Source: Halobellus captivus (GTDB taxonomy: Archaea; Halobacteriota; Halobacteria; Halobacteriales; Haloferacaceae). Taken from it: DNA of 64,000 bases. Shown here in pieces: positions 26,760 to 35,957 of the stretch (its first letter is position 1; every line of letters begins with the position of its first letter). The notes below the pieces were generated by a model that saw only the letters and a program-made list of their open reading frames with translations, was not told where the DNA came from and ran no database searches. The stretch lies in the NCBI RefSeq assembly GCF_003697845.1, contig NZ_RDQE01000004.1, positions 124,001 through 188,000 of the forward strand, given 5' to 3'. Position numbers and translations under genes: made by a program.

Positions 26760-27938
26760 ATGAAACTGGCAATGATCGGATTCGGACAGGCGGGTGGGAA
26801 AGTCGTCGACAAGTTCCTGGAGTACGACAAACGGACCGGCTCGGAGATCGTGCGCGCCGCCGCGGCGGTGAACACGGCCAAGGCCGACCTCATGGGACTC
26901 GAACACATCCCGGAGGGACAGCGCGTACTCATCGGCCAGTCCAGGGTGAAGGGCCACGGGGTCGGCGCGGACAACGAGCTCGGCGCGGAGATCGCCGAGG
27001 AGGACATCGACGAGGTACAGGGCGCGATCGACTCGATCCCGGTCCACGAGGTGGACGCGTTCCTCGTCGTGGCGGGACTCGGCGGCGGCACCGGCTCCGG
27101 GGGAGCGCCGGTGCTGGCCAAACACCTCAAGCGGATCTACACGGAGCCCGTCTACGGGCTCGGCGTGCTGCCGGGCAGCGACGAGGGCGGAATCTACACC
27201 CTGAACGCGGCCCGGTCGTTCCAGACGTTCGTCCGCGAGGTGGACAACCTGATGGTGTTCGACAACGACGCCTGGCGGAAGACGGGCGAGTCCGTCCAGG
27301 GCGGCTACGAGGAGATCAACGAGGAGATCGTCCGACGCTTCGGGATCCTGTTCGGCGCGGGGGAGATCCAGCAGGGCCAGGAGGTCGCCGAGAGCGTCGT
27401 CGACTCCTCGGAGATCATCAACACGCTCTCCGGCGGCGGCGTCTCCACGGTCGGCTACGCCGAGGAGGAGGTCGAGGAGCGAAGCTCCGGTGGCCTGCTC
27501 TCGCGGCTCCGCAACGACGACGGCGGCGACGAACTCGACAGCGCACACACCACCAACCGGATCACGAGCCTCGTCCGAAAGGCGGCGCTCGGTCGACTCA
27601 CGCTCCCCTGTGAGATCGAGGGCGCGGAGCGGGCGCTGCTCGTGCTCGCGGGACCGCCGGAGTACCTCAACCGGAAGGGTATCGAGCGCGGCCGCAAGTG
27701 GCTCGAGGAGCAGACCGGCTCGATGGAGGTCCGCGGCGGCGACTATCCGTACCGCGGCGCGGGCTTCGTCGCCACCGTGATCCTGCTGGCGGGCGTCACG
27801 AACGTCCCCCGGATCAAGGAGCTCCAGGAGGTCGCCATCGAGGCACAGGACAACCTCGACGAGATCCGCGAGGAGAGCGACGAGAACCTCGACAGCCTCG
27901 TCAGCGACGACGGCGACGAGCTCGAGTCGCTGTTCTAG
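26760..27938 (+). CDS. cetZ: CetZ tubulin-like cytoskeletal GTPase
   Basis: 392 residues. CetZ proteins polymerise at the cell envelope and control haloarchaeal cell shape and motility; CetZ1 is the best-studied member. The N-terminal nucleotide-binding segment is KLAMIGFGQAGGKVVDKF, and the tubulin signature GLGGGTGSGG lies near 105-114. NTAKADLMGLEHI and LPGSDEGGIYTLNAARS are CetZ-type loops. The acidic tail (ESDENLDSLVSDDGDELESLF) resembles the C-terminal peptides of this family. The order cetZ-cofC-cofG suggests the CetZ1 orthologue. Confidence 0.9.
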   Translation: MKLAMIGFGQAGGKVVDKFLEYDKRTGSEIVRAAAAVNTAKADLMGLEHIPEGQRVLIGQSRVKGHGVGADNELGAEIAEEDIDEVQGAIDSIPVHEVDAFLVVAGLGGGTGSGGAPVLAKHLKRIYTEPVYGLGVLPGSDEGGIYTLNAARSFQTFVREVDNLMVFDNDAWRKTGESVQGGYEEINEEIVRRFGILFGAGEIQQGQEVAESVVDSSEIINTLSGGGVSTVGYAEEEVEERSSGGLLSRLRNDDGGDELDSAHTTNRITSLVRKAALGRLTLPCEIEGAERALLVLAGPPEYLNRKGIERGRKWLEEQTGSMEVRGGDYPYRGAGFVATVILLAGVTNVPRIKELQEVAIEAQDNLDEIREESDENLDSLVSDDGDELESLF

Positions 27939-27949
27939 GCGGCCGTCGA

Positions 27950-28669
27950 ATGGAGGTCCTCGTTCCTTTCTCCACCCATCGTCCGAAATCGCGGCTCGCC
28001 GACGCCCTCTCTCCCTCCGAGCGGGCCGCGTTCGCGCGGACCATGCTCGCCGACGTGCTGGCGGCGATCGACGACGCCGGCGGGACCCCGCGAGTTCTCG
28101 CGACCGACGAGATCGGTTCGATCGACGAGTTCGAGATGGGCGCCGGGATCGACCCGACCGCCCGCCCGACCCTCCCGATCGATCCGCCGGTCACCGTCGA
28201 CGATCGACCGCTCAGCGACGCGGTGAACGCGATCCTCGAGGAGCGTCGACCCGGCGAGGAGGTCGAGGCGGTCGCCGTCGTGATGGCCGATCTCGCGCTC
28301 GCGACTCCCGAGGCGCTCGAGCGGCTGTTCGGCGGGGTCGACCAGGATGGTCGTGGTACGGAGACCGGTCCGGCCGACGTGACGATCGCCCCCGGCCGTG
28401 GCGGCGGCACCAACGCCCTCGTCGTCTCCCATCCGCGCTTCCGCGTCGACTACCACGGGGCGTCCTTCCTCGATCACCGTCGGATCGCGGCCGAGGTCGG
28501 TGCATCGGTCCGGACGGTCGACTCCCATCGGCTCGCGACGGACATCGACGAGCGCGCGGACCTCGCGGAGCTTCTGGTCCACGGGGACGGCGCGGCCGCG
28601 ACGTGGCTCCGGGAGGCCGGGTTCACCCTCGTCGCCGACGGCGGGCGCGTCGGCGTCGTCCGCGAGTGA
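27950..28669 (+). CDS. cofC: 2-phospho-L-lactate guanylyltransferase
   Basis: 239 residues. CofC activates 2-phospholactate (or phosphoenolpyruvate) with GTP for coenzyme F420 assembly. The nucleotidyltransferase core is VLVPFSTHRPKSRLADALSPSERAAFARTML, VAVVMADLALATPEALERL and VTIAPGRGGGTNALVV, with FRVDYHGASFLDH later. It starts 11 bp after the cetZ stop and its own stop overlaps the cofG GTG, so the last two are translationally coupled. Confidence 0.88.
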   Translation: MEVLVPFSTHRPKSRLADALSPSERAAFARTMLADVLAAIDDAGGTPRVLATDEIGSIDEFEMGAGIDPTARPTLPIDPPVTVDDRPLSDAVNAILEERRPGEEVEAVAVVMADLALATPEALERLFGGVDQDGRGTETGPADVTIAPGRGGGTNALVVSHPRFRVDYHGASFLDHRRIAAEVGASVRTVDSHRLATDIDERADLAELLVHGDGAAATWLREAGFTLVADGGRVGVVRE

Positions 28670-29934
28670 GCGCGGTGACCTCCCTCTACGGAGCCGCCGG
28701 CGAACTCAGGTGCGGATCCGCGACCGCGACGCTTTTTGAACTCGACCGCGGAGAACGGCTCGTGTTCGCGGACGCGGCGGAGTACGGGATCGACATCGAC
28801 GTCGACGATCGGGCGGTCGAGCGGCTGCTCTCCGTGACCCCCGCCGACGTCGACACGGCGGAGGGGCTCACCTTCTCGCGGAACGTCTTCGTGCCGCTGA
28901 CGACCGCCTGCCGGTACACCTGTACGTACTGTACCTACTACGACGTGCCGGGCGAGGCGTCGCTGCTCTCGCCCGAGGAGGTGAGAGAGCGGTGTCGGGT
29001 CGGCGCGGACGCGGGGTGTACGGAGGCGTTGTTCACCTTCGGCGACGAGCCGGACGACCGGTACACGCGTATCCACGAGCGGCTCGACGAGTGGGGGTTC
29101 GACTCGATCCACGACTACCTCTACCGGGCGTGTGAGATCGCCCTGGAGGAGGGACTGCTCCCGCACTCGAACCCGGGCGACCTCACGGAGGCGGCGTTTC
29201 GCGACCTGCGCGAGGTGAACGCCTCGATGGGCGTGATGCTGGAGACGACCGCCGACGTCGACGCCCACGGCGGAGGGCGACGAAAGACGCCCGGACAGCG
29301 GCTGAACACGATCCGCGCGGCGGGTCGTCAGGGCGTCCCGTTCACGACCGGGATCCTCGTCGGGATCGGCGAGGACTGGCGTGACCGCGCGGAGAGCCTG
29401 CTCGCGATCCGCGACCTCCACGAGCGATACGGCCACGTCCAGGAGGTGATCGTCCAGAACGTCGTCCCGAACGAGCGGTCGGACTTCGCGAAGCCCGACC
29501 TCGAGACGATGCGACGGGTCGTCGCGATGGCGCGGGCCGCGTTGCCGCCGGCGGTGTCGGTTCAGGTGCCGCCGAACCTCTCGCCGGCGGCGGAGCTCGT
29601 CGACTGCGGGATAGACGACCTCGGGGGCGTCTCGCCCGTGACCGACGACTACGTCAACCCCGCGTACGCGTGGCCCGACCTCGACGGCCTCCGATCGGTC
29701 GCCGACGCGGGCGGGATCCCCCTTCGCGAGCGACTCCCCACCTACGCCCGGTTCCTCCCGGCCGACCTCCGTCCCGCAGGCGTGGACTCGGCCGTGGAGC
29801 CGCAAAACCGCGAGACATGGCTCCCGCCGGCGGTCCGCGACCGGATCCGCGACGACGACGCACACGGTCGGCGGCTGAGGGGCGTCGCCCGCGGCGAGGG
29901 ACCGCTCGACCCGCGGCCGGCACACGGCGACTGA
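28666..29934 (+). CDS. cofG: 7,8-didemethyl-8-hydroxy-5-deazariboflavin synthase subunit CofG
   Basis: 422 residues. This radical SAM enzyme makes the deazaflavin ring Fo of F420 together with CofH, which is not in the window. The cluster Cys are C82, C86 and C89 in CRYTCTYC. FTFGDEPDDRY, LLPHSNPGDLT, GVMLETTADVDAHGGGRRKTPGQR and TTGILVGIGEDWRDR are CofG landmarks. The GTG start overlaps the cofC stop (GTGA); a second GTG three codons on is possible. A Gly/Arg-rich C-terminus extends past the barrel. Confidence 0.9.
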   Translation: MSAVTSLYGAAGELRCGSATATLFELDRGERLVFADAAEYGIDIDVDDRAVERLLSVTPADVDTAEGLTFSRNVFVPLTTACRYTCTYCTYYDVPGEASLLSPEEVRERCRVGADAGCTEALFTFGDEPDDRYTRIHERLDEWGFDSIHDYLYRACEIALEEGLLPHSNPGDLTEAAFRDLREVNASMGVMLETTADVDAHGGGRRKTPGQRLNTIRAAGRQGVPFTTGILVGIGEDWRDRAESLLAIRDLHERYGHVQEVIVQNVVPNERSDFAKPDLETMRRVVAMARAALPPAVSVQVPPNLSPAAELVDCGIDDLGGVSPVTDDYVNPAYAWPDLDGLRSVADAGGIPLRERLPTYARFLPADLRPAGVDSAVEPQNRETWLPPAVRDRIRDDDAHGRRLRGVARGEGPLDPRPAHGD

Positions 29935-30015
29935 GGCGAGGGATGGGCGGCGACCGAGCGCGGTGTCGAACGTAACGACCGAGCGGGAATAAACAACTGC
30001 GCTGCCAGTACCTTC

Positions 30016-30023
30016 TTTAAATA
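30016..30023 (+). promoter_or_regulatory. TATA box of the MscS gene
   Basis: TTTAAATA is one of the strongest promoter matches in the window. It lies 25 bp before the ATG at 30044, so the message is leaderless. Confidence 0.65.
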
Positions 30024-30043
30024 TCACTCCGAACTGGTGGACG

Positions 30044-30904
30044 ATGGTACCACTACAGTTCGGGTTGACTGGGATCGCGGCGACGGTCGCGGTGTTCTTA
30101 TTCACCGTGTTCAAGTTCGTCGCCGGCTTCGTCGGCGTGTTGTTGCTCGGGAAGGTCCTCTTCGTGCCCGGCGTGGAGCGGACGATCGAGTCCCGGGGGT
30201 TGGACGAGGCCGTCAAGAGCCTCGGATCGAGCGTCGCGAACGCGGTCGTCTGGGTCGCGGCGATCGCGATCGGGTTCACGCTCGCCGGGTACGGCGCGTT
30301 CCTCTCGGCGTTCGCCGTCTTCGGCGGCGCGATCGCGCTGGCGGTCGGGTTCGCCGCCCAGGACCTGCTCGGGAACTTCGTCGCCGGGATCTTCATCCTG
30401 AAGGACAAGCCGTTCGAGGTCGGCGACTGGATCGAGTGGGAGGACAACGCGGGCCGCGTCGAGGACATCGACCTGCGGGTCTCGCGGGTGCGGACCTTCG
30501 ACAACGAGCGGATCACGGTGCCGAACGGCGATCTCGCGAACAACGCGGTGACGAACCCGGTCGCCTACGAGACCCTCCGCCAGAAGTTCGTCTTCGGCAT
30601 CGGCTACGATGACGACATCGCGCAGGCGACCGACATCATCGTCGAGAAGGCGGAGGCACACGAGGACATCCTCGACGATCCCGCGCCGTCGGTTCGGCTC
30701 GTCGAGCTCGGCGATTCCGACGTGGGGCTCCAGTCCCGCTGGTGGATCGCCGACCCCGACCGCGGCGACTTCGTCCGCGTGCGCTCGGAGTACGTCACCG
30801 AGGTGAAGGAGGCGTTCGACGAGGCCGGGATCGACATCCCGTACGTCCACCGGCAGCTCACCGGCAGCGTCGAGGTCATCGAGTCCGTCGCGGCCGACGA
30901 GTAG
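30044..30904 (+). CDS. Small-conductance mechanosensitive channel, MscS family
   Basis: 286 residues. Three N-terminal membrane helices (last: AFLSAFAVFGGAIALAVGFAAQDLLGNFVAG, the Gly/Ala-rich pore helix TM3) lead into the cytoplasmic MscS beta domain. That domain shows FEVGDWIEWEDNAGRVEDIDLRVSRVRTFDNERITVPNGDL, followed by the alpha/beta domain. It would open under membrane tension to release osmolytes after a drop in salinity. The length is that of minimal MscS. It is transcribed alone. Confidence 0.88.
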   Translation: MVPLQFGLTGIAATVAVFLFTVFKFVAGFVGVLLLGKVLFVPGVERTIESRGLDEAVKSLGSSVANAVVWVAAIAIGFTLAGYGAFLSAFAVFGGAIALAVGFAAQDLLGNFVAGIFILKDKPFEVGDWIEWEDNAGRVEDIDLRVSRVRTFDNERITVPNGDLANNAVTNPVAYETLRQKFVFGIGYDDDIAQATDIIVEKAEAHEDILDDPAPSVRLVELGDSDVGLQSRWWIADPDRGDFVRVRSEYVTEVKEAFDEAGIDIPYVHRQLTGSVEVIESVAADE

Positions 30905-31007
30905 GACCGTCGCGGTCCCCGCTTCTCTCCTTCCCTGCGCGCGGCTTCCCGTTCTCCCGATCCGGCTCCCGTAACCGTTTTACTGCGACCACCGGAACGT
31001 ACTACTC

Positions 31008-31685
31008 ATGAATACGTCGTCGGATCCGTCGTCGTGGCGGACGTATCTCGTGACGGGGGCGGAGTACTCGGCGGGCAGGGAGACGCCGCGGATCGTCGCC
31101 GACGCGCTCACAGCCGGCGTCGACGTCGTCCAACTCCGCGAGAAGGCGACCGACGCGCGGAGGCGATATCACCTCGGGCTTCGACTCCGCGAGCTGACCG
31201 CGGAGGCGGGCGTGCCCCTGATCGTCAACGACCGGGTCGACCTCGCGGCGGCGGTCGACGCCGACGGCGTCCACCTCGGCCAGTCGGACCTGCCGATCGG
31301 GGTCGCCCGCGACCGTCTGGGTTCCGACGCGATCGTCGGGGCCTCGGCGTCGTCGGTCGCGGAGGCGACGGAGGCGGTCGACGCCGGCGCGGACTACCTC
31401 GGCGTCGGGGCCGTCTACGGGACGGACTCGAAGGACGTCTCCGGCGACCGTGACGGGATCGGTCCGGAGCGAGTCGGGACGGTCGCCGACGCGGTCGACG
31501 TGCCCGCCGTCGGGATCGGCGGCATCGACGCCGGAAACGCCGCCGCGGTCGTCGAGGCGGGCGCGAGCGGCGTGGCGGTCGTCTCCGCGATCACGGCCGC
31601 CGAGGACCCGCGTGCGGCGGCGGAGACGCTCCGGGAGGCAGTCACGTCGGGACTCGAGCGGCGAGCGGAGGAGGGGGAATCGTAG
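31008..31685 (+). CDS. thiE: Thiamine-phosphate synthase
   Basis: 225 residues. ThiE couples the pyrimidine pyrophosphate and thiazole phosphate halves of thiamine. The TIM-barrel motifs are GVDVVQLREKATD, VPLIVNDRVDLAAAVDADGVHLGQSDLP, DYLGVGAVYGTDSKDVSG and VPAVGIGGIDAGNAAAVVEAGASGVAVVSAI. Leaderless behind GTTTTACTGC. No other thiamine gene adjoins it, although a TenA-type gene lies 6 kb away. I see no TPP riboswitch. Confidence 0.9.
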   Translation: MNTSSDPSSWRTYLVTGAEYSAGRETPRIVADALTAGVDVVQLREKATDARRRYHLGLRLRELTAEAGVPLIVNDRVDLAAAVDADGVHLGQSDLPIGVARDRLGSDAIVGASASSVAEATEAVDAGADYLGVGAVYGTDSKDVSGDRDGIGPERVGTVADAVDVPAVGIGGIDAGNAAAVVEAGASGVAVVSAITAAEDPRAAAETLREAVTSGLERRAEEGES

Positions 31686-31724
31686 GAGGGGAAGCGTAGG
31701 GAGCGGAGGTTACGCGTTCCCGAG

Positions 31725-32483
31725 TCACCGCGTCGCCTGCTTCCACTCACGGAGCCCGATCCGGGAGCCGTTCAGGTCCTCGGCGGGGGCCTCCGTGGCC
31801 GCCCAGACGAAGAGCGGGGCGACGCTCTCCGGATCGCGGGCGCGCTCCATCCCCGTGAGGTCGGTGGCGACGAGTCCGGGGTCGACGACGCCGACGGTCG
31901 CGTCGACGTCGGCCGCAAAGCCGCGGGCGACCCCCTCCGCGGCCGCCTTCGAGACCGCGTACGCGCCCATTCCTTCGTTCGATTCGTGGGCGACGGAGCC
32001 GGAGGGGACGATCACCCGAGCGTCCTCGGCGAGGTGCGGGATCGCCTCGCGTATCGTGGCGAACGTGCCGCGCGCGTTCGTCCGCATGGTGTCATCGAAC
32101 GCCCGGTAACTCACTCCGTCGGTCGGCACGTCGCCGGGGGTTCCGTGGAAGACGGCCGCGTTGGCGAGGACGACGTCGACGGGGCCGGCCTCGCGAGCGA
32201 CGCGCTCGAAGAACCGCTCGAGGTCGAACTCGTCGCGGACGTCGACGCGGGCTCCCCACGCGGTTCCGGGGGACTTCACGGGGTCCACGGCGTCGTCTCC
32301 TTCGCCGGCGGCGGCACCCTCGCCCTCGCCCGTCGACTCCCCGTTCAGCTCCGCGACGGTCCGGTCGACGGCGCTCCCGTCGCGACCGGAGACGGCGACG
32401 AACGCGCCGGCCTCGACGAACGCCCTCGCCACCGCCCGCCCGATCCCGCTCGTTGCTCCGGTGATCGCGACCGTCTGATCCAT
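31725..32483 (-). CDS. Short-chain dehydrogenase/reductase
   Basis: 252 residues. It has the classical NAD(P) motif (ITGATSGIGRAVARAF), the NAAV element (LANAAVFHG), a catalytic Ser in VPSGSVAHES and YAVSK as Tyr-x3-Lys. A Glu/Gly-rich insert (ESTGEGEGAAAGEGDDAVD) after beta-3 is unusual. PGLVATDLTGM is the region after the active site. The substrate is unknown. TATA-like CACTAAGTC lies about 27 bp upstream. It converges on thiE and is divergent from the carotenoid genes. Confidence 0.8.
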   Translation of the reverse strand: MDQTVAITGATSGIGRAVARAFVEAGAFVAVSGRDGSAVDRTVAELNGESTGEGEGAAAGEGDDAVDPVKSPGTAWGARVDVRDEFDLERFFERVAREAGPVDVVLANAAVFHGTPGDVPTDGVSYRAFDDTMRTNARGTFATIREAIPHLAEDARVIVPSGSVAHESNEGMGAYAVSKAAAEGVARGFAADVDATVGVVDPGLVATDLTGMERARDPESVAPLFVWAATEAPAEDLNGSRIGLREWKQATR

Positions 32484-32571
32484 CGGCGATCGATACGGGC
32501 GTCGACGACTTAGTGGTACCCACCGCGGCCGTCGTGGTGGTATTTATACCGATCCCGTCCAAGGATCGGAT

Positions 32572-34071
32572 ATGGACGCGGCCCCCGACATCGACGCCGT
32601 GGCCGGCGAGTCCGTCGTCGTGATCGGCGGCGGGTTCGGCGGCCTCTCGACGGCCTGTTACCTCGCCGACGCCGGCGCGGACGTCACCCTCCTCGAGAAG
32701 AACGAGCAGCTCGGCGGGCGCGCGAGCCGCCTCGAGGCCGACGGGTTCCGCTTCGACATGGGCCCGTCGTGGTACCTCATGCCCGACGTGTTCGAGCGCT
32801 TCTTCGGGCACTTCGACCGCTCGCCGGAGGAGTACTACACGCTCACGCACCTCGACCCGCACTACCGCGTGTTCTGGAAGGACGGCGACCGGGTCGACGT
32901 GCTCCCCGACATGGAGCACAACCGCGAGCTGTTCGAGGCGTACGAGCCCGGCGCGGGCGACGCGCTCGACGCGTACCTCGAGGAGGCCGAACGCACCTAC
33001 GAGATCGGGATGGAACACTTCGTCTACGAGGACCGCCCCCGCCTCCGCGACTACGTCGACCGCGACGTGCTCCGGTACTCCTGGGGGCTCTCGCTGCTCG
33101 GCAAGATGCAGGGCCACGTCGAGGGGTACTTCGATCACCCCAAGCTCCAGCAGCTGATGCAGTACACGCTGGTCTTCCTCGGCGGGTCGCCGACCAACAC
33201 GCCCGCGCTGTACAACCTGATGAGCCACGTCGACTTCAACATGGGCGTCTACTACCCCGACGGCGGGCTCGGCGCGGTCGTCGACGGGATCGTCGAGCTC
33301 GCCGAGGAGCTCGGCGTCGAGTTCGTCACCGACGCGGAGGTGACGGGTATCGAGGGGAGATACGGCGCGTTCGCGGTCGACACCGCCGGCGGCGACCGCT
33401 ACCTCGCGGACGTCGTCGTCTCGAACGCGGACTACGCCCACACCGAACGGGAGCTGTTGCCCGAACGGAAGCGCCAGTACACCGAGGAGTACTGGGAGTC
33501 GCGGACGTACGCGCCCTCGGCGTTCCTCCTGTATCTCGGCGTCGAGGGCGACGTCGAGGAGCTGGCCCACCACACCCTGGTGTTGCCGACGCGGTGGGAG
33601 GAGCACTTCGCGCAGATCTTCGACGATCCGGCCTGGCCGGACGACCCCGCCTACTACCTCTGTGTCCCCTCGGAGACGGACGAGACGGTCGCCCCCGAAG
33701 GTCACAGCAACCTCTTCGCGCTCGTTCCCATCGCCCCGGGCCTGGAGGACACGCCGGAGCTGCGCGCCGAGTACCGCGACCTCGTGCTCGACGACATCGC
33801 CGAGAACACCGGCACGGAGCTTCGCGACCGGATCGTCTTCGAGGAGACGTTCTGCGTCGCGGACTTCGCGGACCGGTACAACAGCTACGACGGGAGCGCG
33901 CTCGGGCTCGCACACACGCTCCGACAGACGTCGCTGTTCCGGCCGCCACACCGCTCGTCGGCGGTCGACGGGCTCTACTTCACCGGCGCGACCACGACGC
34001 CCGGGATCGGCGTCCCGATGTGTCTGATAAGCGGGGGACTGACCGCGGAACGGGTCGCGGACACGATCTGA
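32572..34071 (+). CDS. crtD: Carotenoid 3,4-desaturase (bacterioruberin pathway)
   Basis: 499 residues. This FAD-dependent CrtI-family enzyme introduces the 3,4 double bond while lycopene is converted to bacterioruberin. The dinucleotide motif is VVVIGGGFGGLSTACYLADAGADVTLLEKNEQLGGRAS-like near 15-50. GFRFDMGPSWYLMPDVFERFF and the C-terminal LYFTGATTTPGIGVPMCLISGGL close the FAD site. Assignment to CrtD rather than CrtI phytoene desaturase rests on the lyeJ and cruF genes that follow. Leaderless behind GTATTTATACC. Confidence 0.85.
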   Translation: MDAAPDIDAVAGESVVVIGGGFGGLSTACYLADAGADVTLLEKNEQLGGRASRLEADGFRFDMGPSWYLMPDVFERFFGHFDRSPEEYYTLTHLDPHYRVFWKDGDRVDVLPDMEHNRELFEAYEPGAGDALDAYLEEAERTYEIGMEHFVYEDRPRLRDYVDRDVLRYSWGLSLLGKMQGHVEGYFDHPKLQQLMQYTLVFLGGSPTNTPALYNLMSHVDFNMGVYYPDGGLGAVVDGIVELAEELGVEFVTDAEVTGIEGRYGAFAVDTAGGDRYLADVVVSNADYAHTERELLPERKRQYTEEYWESRTYAPSAFLLYLGVEGDVEELAHHTLVLPTRWEEHFAQIFDDPAWPDDPAYYLCVPSETDETVAPEGHSNLFALVPIAPGLEDTPELRAEYRDLVLDDIAENTGTELRDRIVFEETFCVADFADRYNSYDGSALGLAHTLRQTSLFRPPHRSSAVDGLYFTGATTTPGIGVPMCLISGGLTAERVADTI

Positions 34072-34075
34072 GGCC

Positions 34076-34960
34076 GTGACCGGACCCCACAGCGAGGAGG
34101 AGCGGTCCGCCGCCGACCACCTCCGCTACCTGGTCGTGCTCTCGCGGCCGCGCTTCTGGCTCTACCTCGCCGGCCCCGTCGCGGTCGGCGTCACCTACGG
34201 GATCGACGACCTCGGCGGGCTGTTCACCCCGACGACGGTCGCGCTCGCGGGCTACTTCCTCGTTCCGGCGAACGTCTTCCTCTACGGCGTCAACGACGTC
34301 TTCGACGCGGACGTCGACGAACACAACCCCAAGAAGGACGACCGGGAGGCACGGTGGCGGGGAAACCGGATCGCCCTGCTGGCGGTGGTCGTCGCCGCCG
34401 CCCTCGGAGTCGGAACGTTCGCGCTCACGCCGCGGGTCGCGTGGCCGTACCTCGCGGGGTTCTTCGTCCTCGCCGCGGGGTACAGCGCGCCGCCCCTGCG
34501 GTTCAAGACGATCCCGTTCGCGGACTCGGCCTCGAACGGGCTCTACGTCCTCCCCGGGGCCGCCGCGTACGCCACGGTCGCGGGGTCGAGCCCGCCGCTC
34601 GCCGCGCTTGCGGGCGCGTGGCTGTGGACGATGGGGATGCACACGTTCTCCGCGATCCCGGACATCGAGCCCGACCGCGAGGCGGGGATCCGGACGACCG
34701 CCACGCTGCTCGGAGAGCCGCGGACCTACGCGTACTGTCTCGCCTGCTGGGTCGTCGCCGCGGTCGCGTTCGCCGCGGTCGACGTTCGGCTCGGCACGCT
34801 GCTCGGCGTCTACCCCGTCTTCGTGACGTGGGTCGCGACCTCGTCGGTCGACGTCGACCGCGCCTACTGGTGGTTCCCCGCGCTCAACACCGTCGTCGGA
34901 ACCCTGCTCGCGATGGGCGGGCTCTGGCGGGTCTATCCCGTCTGGGAGGCCCTCGGATGA
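34076..34960 (+). CDS. lyeJ: Lycopene elongase/hydratase (UbiA family)
   Basis: 294 residues from a GTG 4 bp after crtD. LyeJ adds dimethylallyl units to lycopene to give C45/C50 carotenoids. It is a UbiA-type membrane prenyltransferase with about eight helices and two Asp-rich metal/diphosphate sites: GVNDVFDADVD near 75 and DIEPDREAG near 198. YSAPPLRFKTIPFADSASNG is the conserved loop between them. It is coupled to cruF by an ATGA overlap. Confidence 0.88.
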   Translation: MTGPHSEEERSAADHLRYLVVLSRPRFWLYLAGPVAVGVTYGIDDLGGLFTPTTVALAGYFLVPANVFLYGVNDVFDADVDEHNPKKDDREARWRGNRIALLAVVVAAALGVGTFALTPRVAWPYLAGFFVLAAGYSAPPLRFKTIPFADSASNGLYVLPGAAAYATVAGSSPPLAALAGAWLWTMGMHTFSAIPDIEPDREAGIRTTATLLGEPRTYAYCLACWVVAAVAFAAVDVRLGTLLGVYPVFVTWVATSSVDVDRAYWWFPALNTVVGTLLAMGGLWRVYPVWEALG

Positions 34961-35835
34961 GCGACGACGGCCCGTCGACGACGTCCGCCGGATCCCGTCA
35001 GGGGAGCTTCCGCGACCGCCTCCCGAACACCCGCGAGGGCGTCGAGGCCCTCGTCGACGGGCTCGTCCGCGAGAACCGCTTCACGATCGCCGTGCTCTTC
35101 CCGGCGATCGGCGCGGTCACGCTCGTCGGGAGCGCCGAGGGATGGGTCCCCGAGCCGTTCGCCTTTCATCCCTGGTTCGTGCTGTTCGGCGTGTGCGTGA
35201 TGCGGTCCCCGCTCGTGGCCGGGGTCCTCCCGCTCCTCGACCGCCGAGCCGCAGGCTGGCTGGCCGTCCTCGTCTCGTACACCTACCTCATCGAGAGCGT
35301 CGGCGTTCGGACCGGCTGGCCGTACGGCAGCTTCGAGTACGCGATCGACCTCGGCCCGATGCTCGGCGGGGTGCCGCTCGCGCTCCCGGTGTTCTTCATC
35401 CCGCTCGTGGTCAACGCCTATCTGCTCTGCCTGCTGCTCCTCGGCGGACGGGCCTCGAACGGGTGGACCCGACTGCTCGCCGTGAGCGCGACCGTGGTCG
35501 CGATGGACGTGGTGTTGGATCCCGGCGCGGTCGCCGTCGGCTTCTGGACGTTCGGCGGCGGCGCGTTCTACGGGGTCCCGTTGTCGAACTACGCGGGGTG
35601 GGTGTTGTCGGCGGTCGTCGCGGTGGTCACGCTGGATCGGGCGTTCGACACGGACGCGGTCCGCGAGCGGCTGGCGACGTGCGAGTTCATGCTCGACGAC
35701 ATGGTGAGTTTCGTGATCCTCTGGGGCGGGATCAACGTCTGGTTCGGGAACTCCCTCCCCGCGCTCGTCGCGCTCGCGTTCGGACTCGGACTCCTCGGGA
35801 CCGATCGGTTCGACGCCGGCCTCCTGCGTCCGTAG
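34957..35835 (+). CDS. cruF: Bisanhydrobacterioruberin hydratase
   Basis: 292 residues, with 7-8 membrane helices after a 45-residue hydrophilic start. CruF adds water across the terminal double bonds to give bacterioruberin. CruF-family landmarks are FGVCVMRSPLVAGVLPLL, YTYLIESVGVRTGWPYGSFEY, VPLALPVFFIPLVVNAYLL, AMDVVLDPGAVAVGFWTF and FYGVPLSNYAGW. It is the last gene of the three-gene carotenoid operon and overlaps lyeJ by 4 bp. Confidence 0.88.
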   Translation: MSDDGPSTTSAGSRQGSFRDRLPNTREGVEALVDGLVRENRFTIAVLFPAIGAVTLVGSAEGWVPEPFAFHPWFVLFGVCVMRSPLVAGVLPLLDRRAAGWLAVLVSYTYLIESVGVRTGWPYGSFEYAIDLGPMLGGVPLALPVFFIPLVVNAYLLCLLLLGGRASNGWTRLLAVSATVVAMDVVLDPGAVAVGFWTFGGGAFYGVPLSNYAGWVLSAVVAVVTLDRAFDTDAVRERLATCEFMLDDMVSFVILWGGINVWFGNSLPALVALAFGLGLLGTDRFDAGLLRP

Positions 35836-35883
35836 TCCGCCGGGAAGTGAGTGCGGCCGACCGCGGGTCCGACTCGAAACCCC

Positions 35884-35957
35884 TTATATACGGGGCGCCC
35901 GTCGTTCGGGTATGGAGACGAGCGTCGCCGACGAGGCGGGTCGCGAACGGGGGGGAG
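35884..35957 (+). promoter_or_regulatory. dacZ promoter, 17-codon upstream frame and G7 tract
   Basis: TTATATA (35884-35890) is a strong TATA box 25 bp before an ATG at 35912. That ATG reads METSVADEAGRERGGDE and stops across the dacZ start (ATGAGTAG). Seven G at 35949-35955 separate the two frames: with six G the short frame would run directly into dacZ. So either the real start lies in the leader region, or a short leader peptide is made first. The G-run can also act as ribosome-binding site for the ATG at 35958. Confidence 0.5.
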
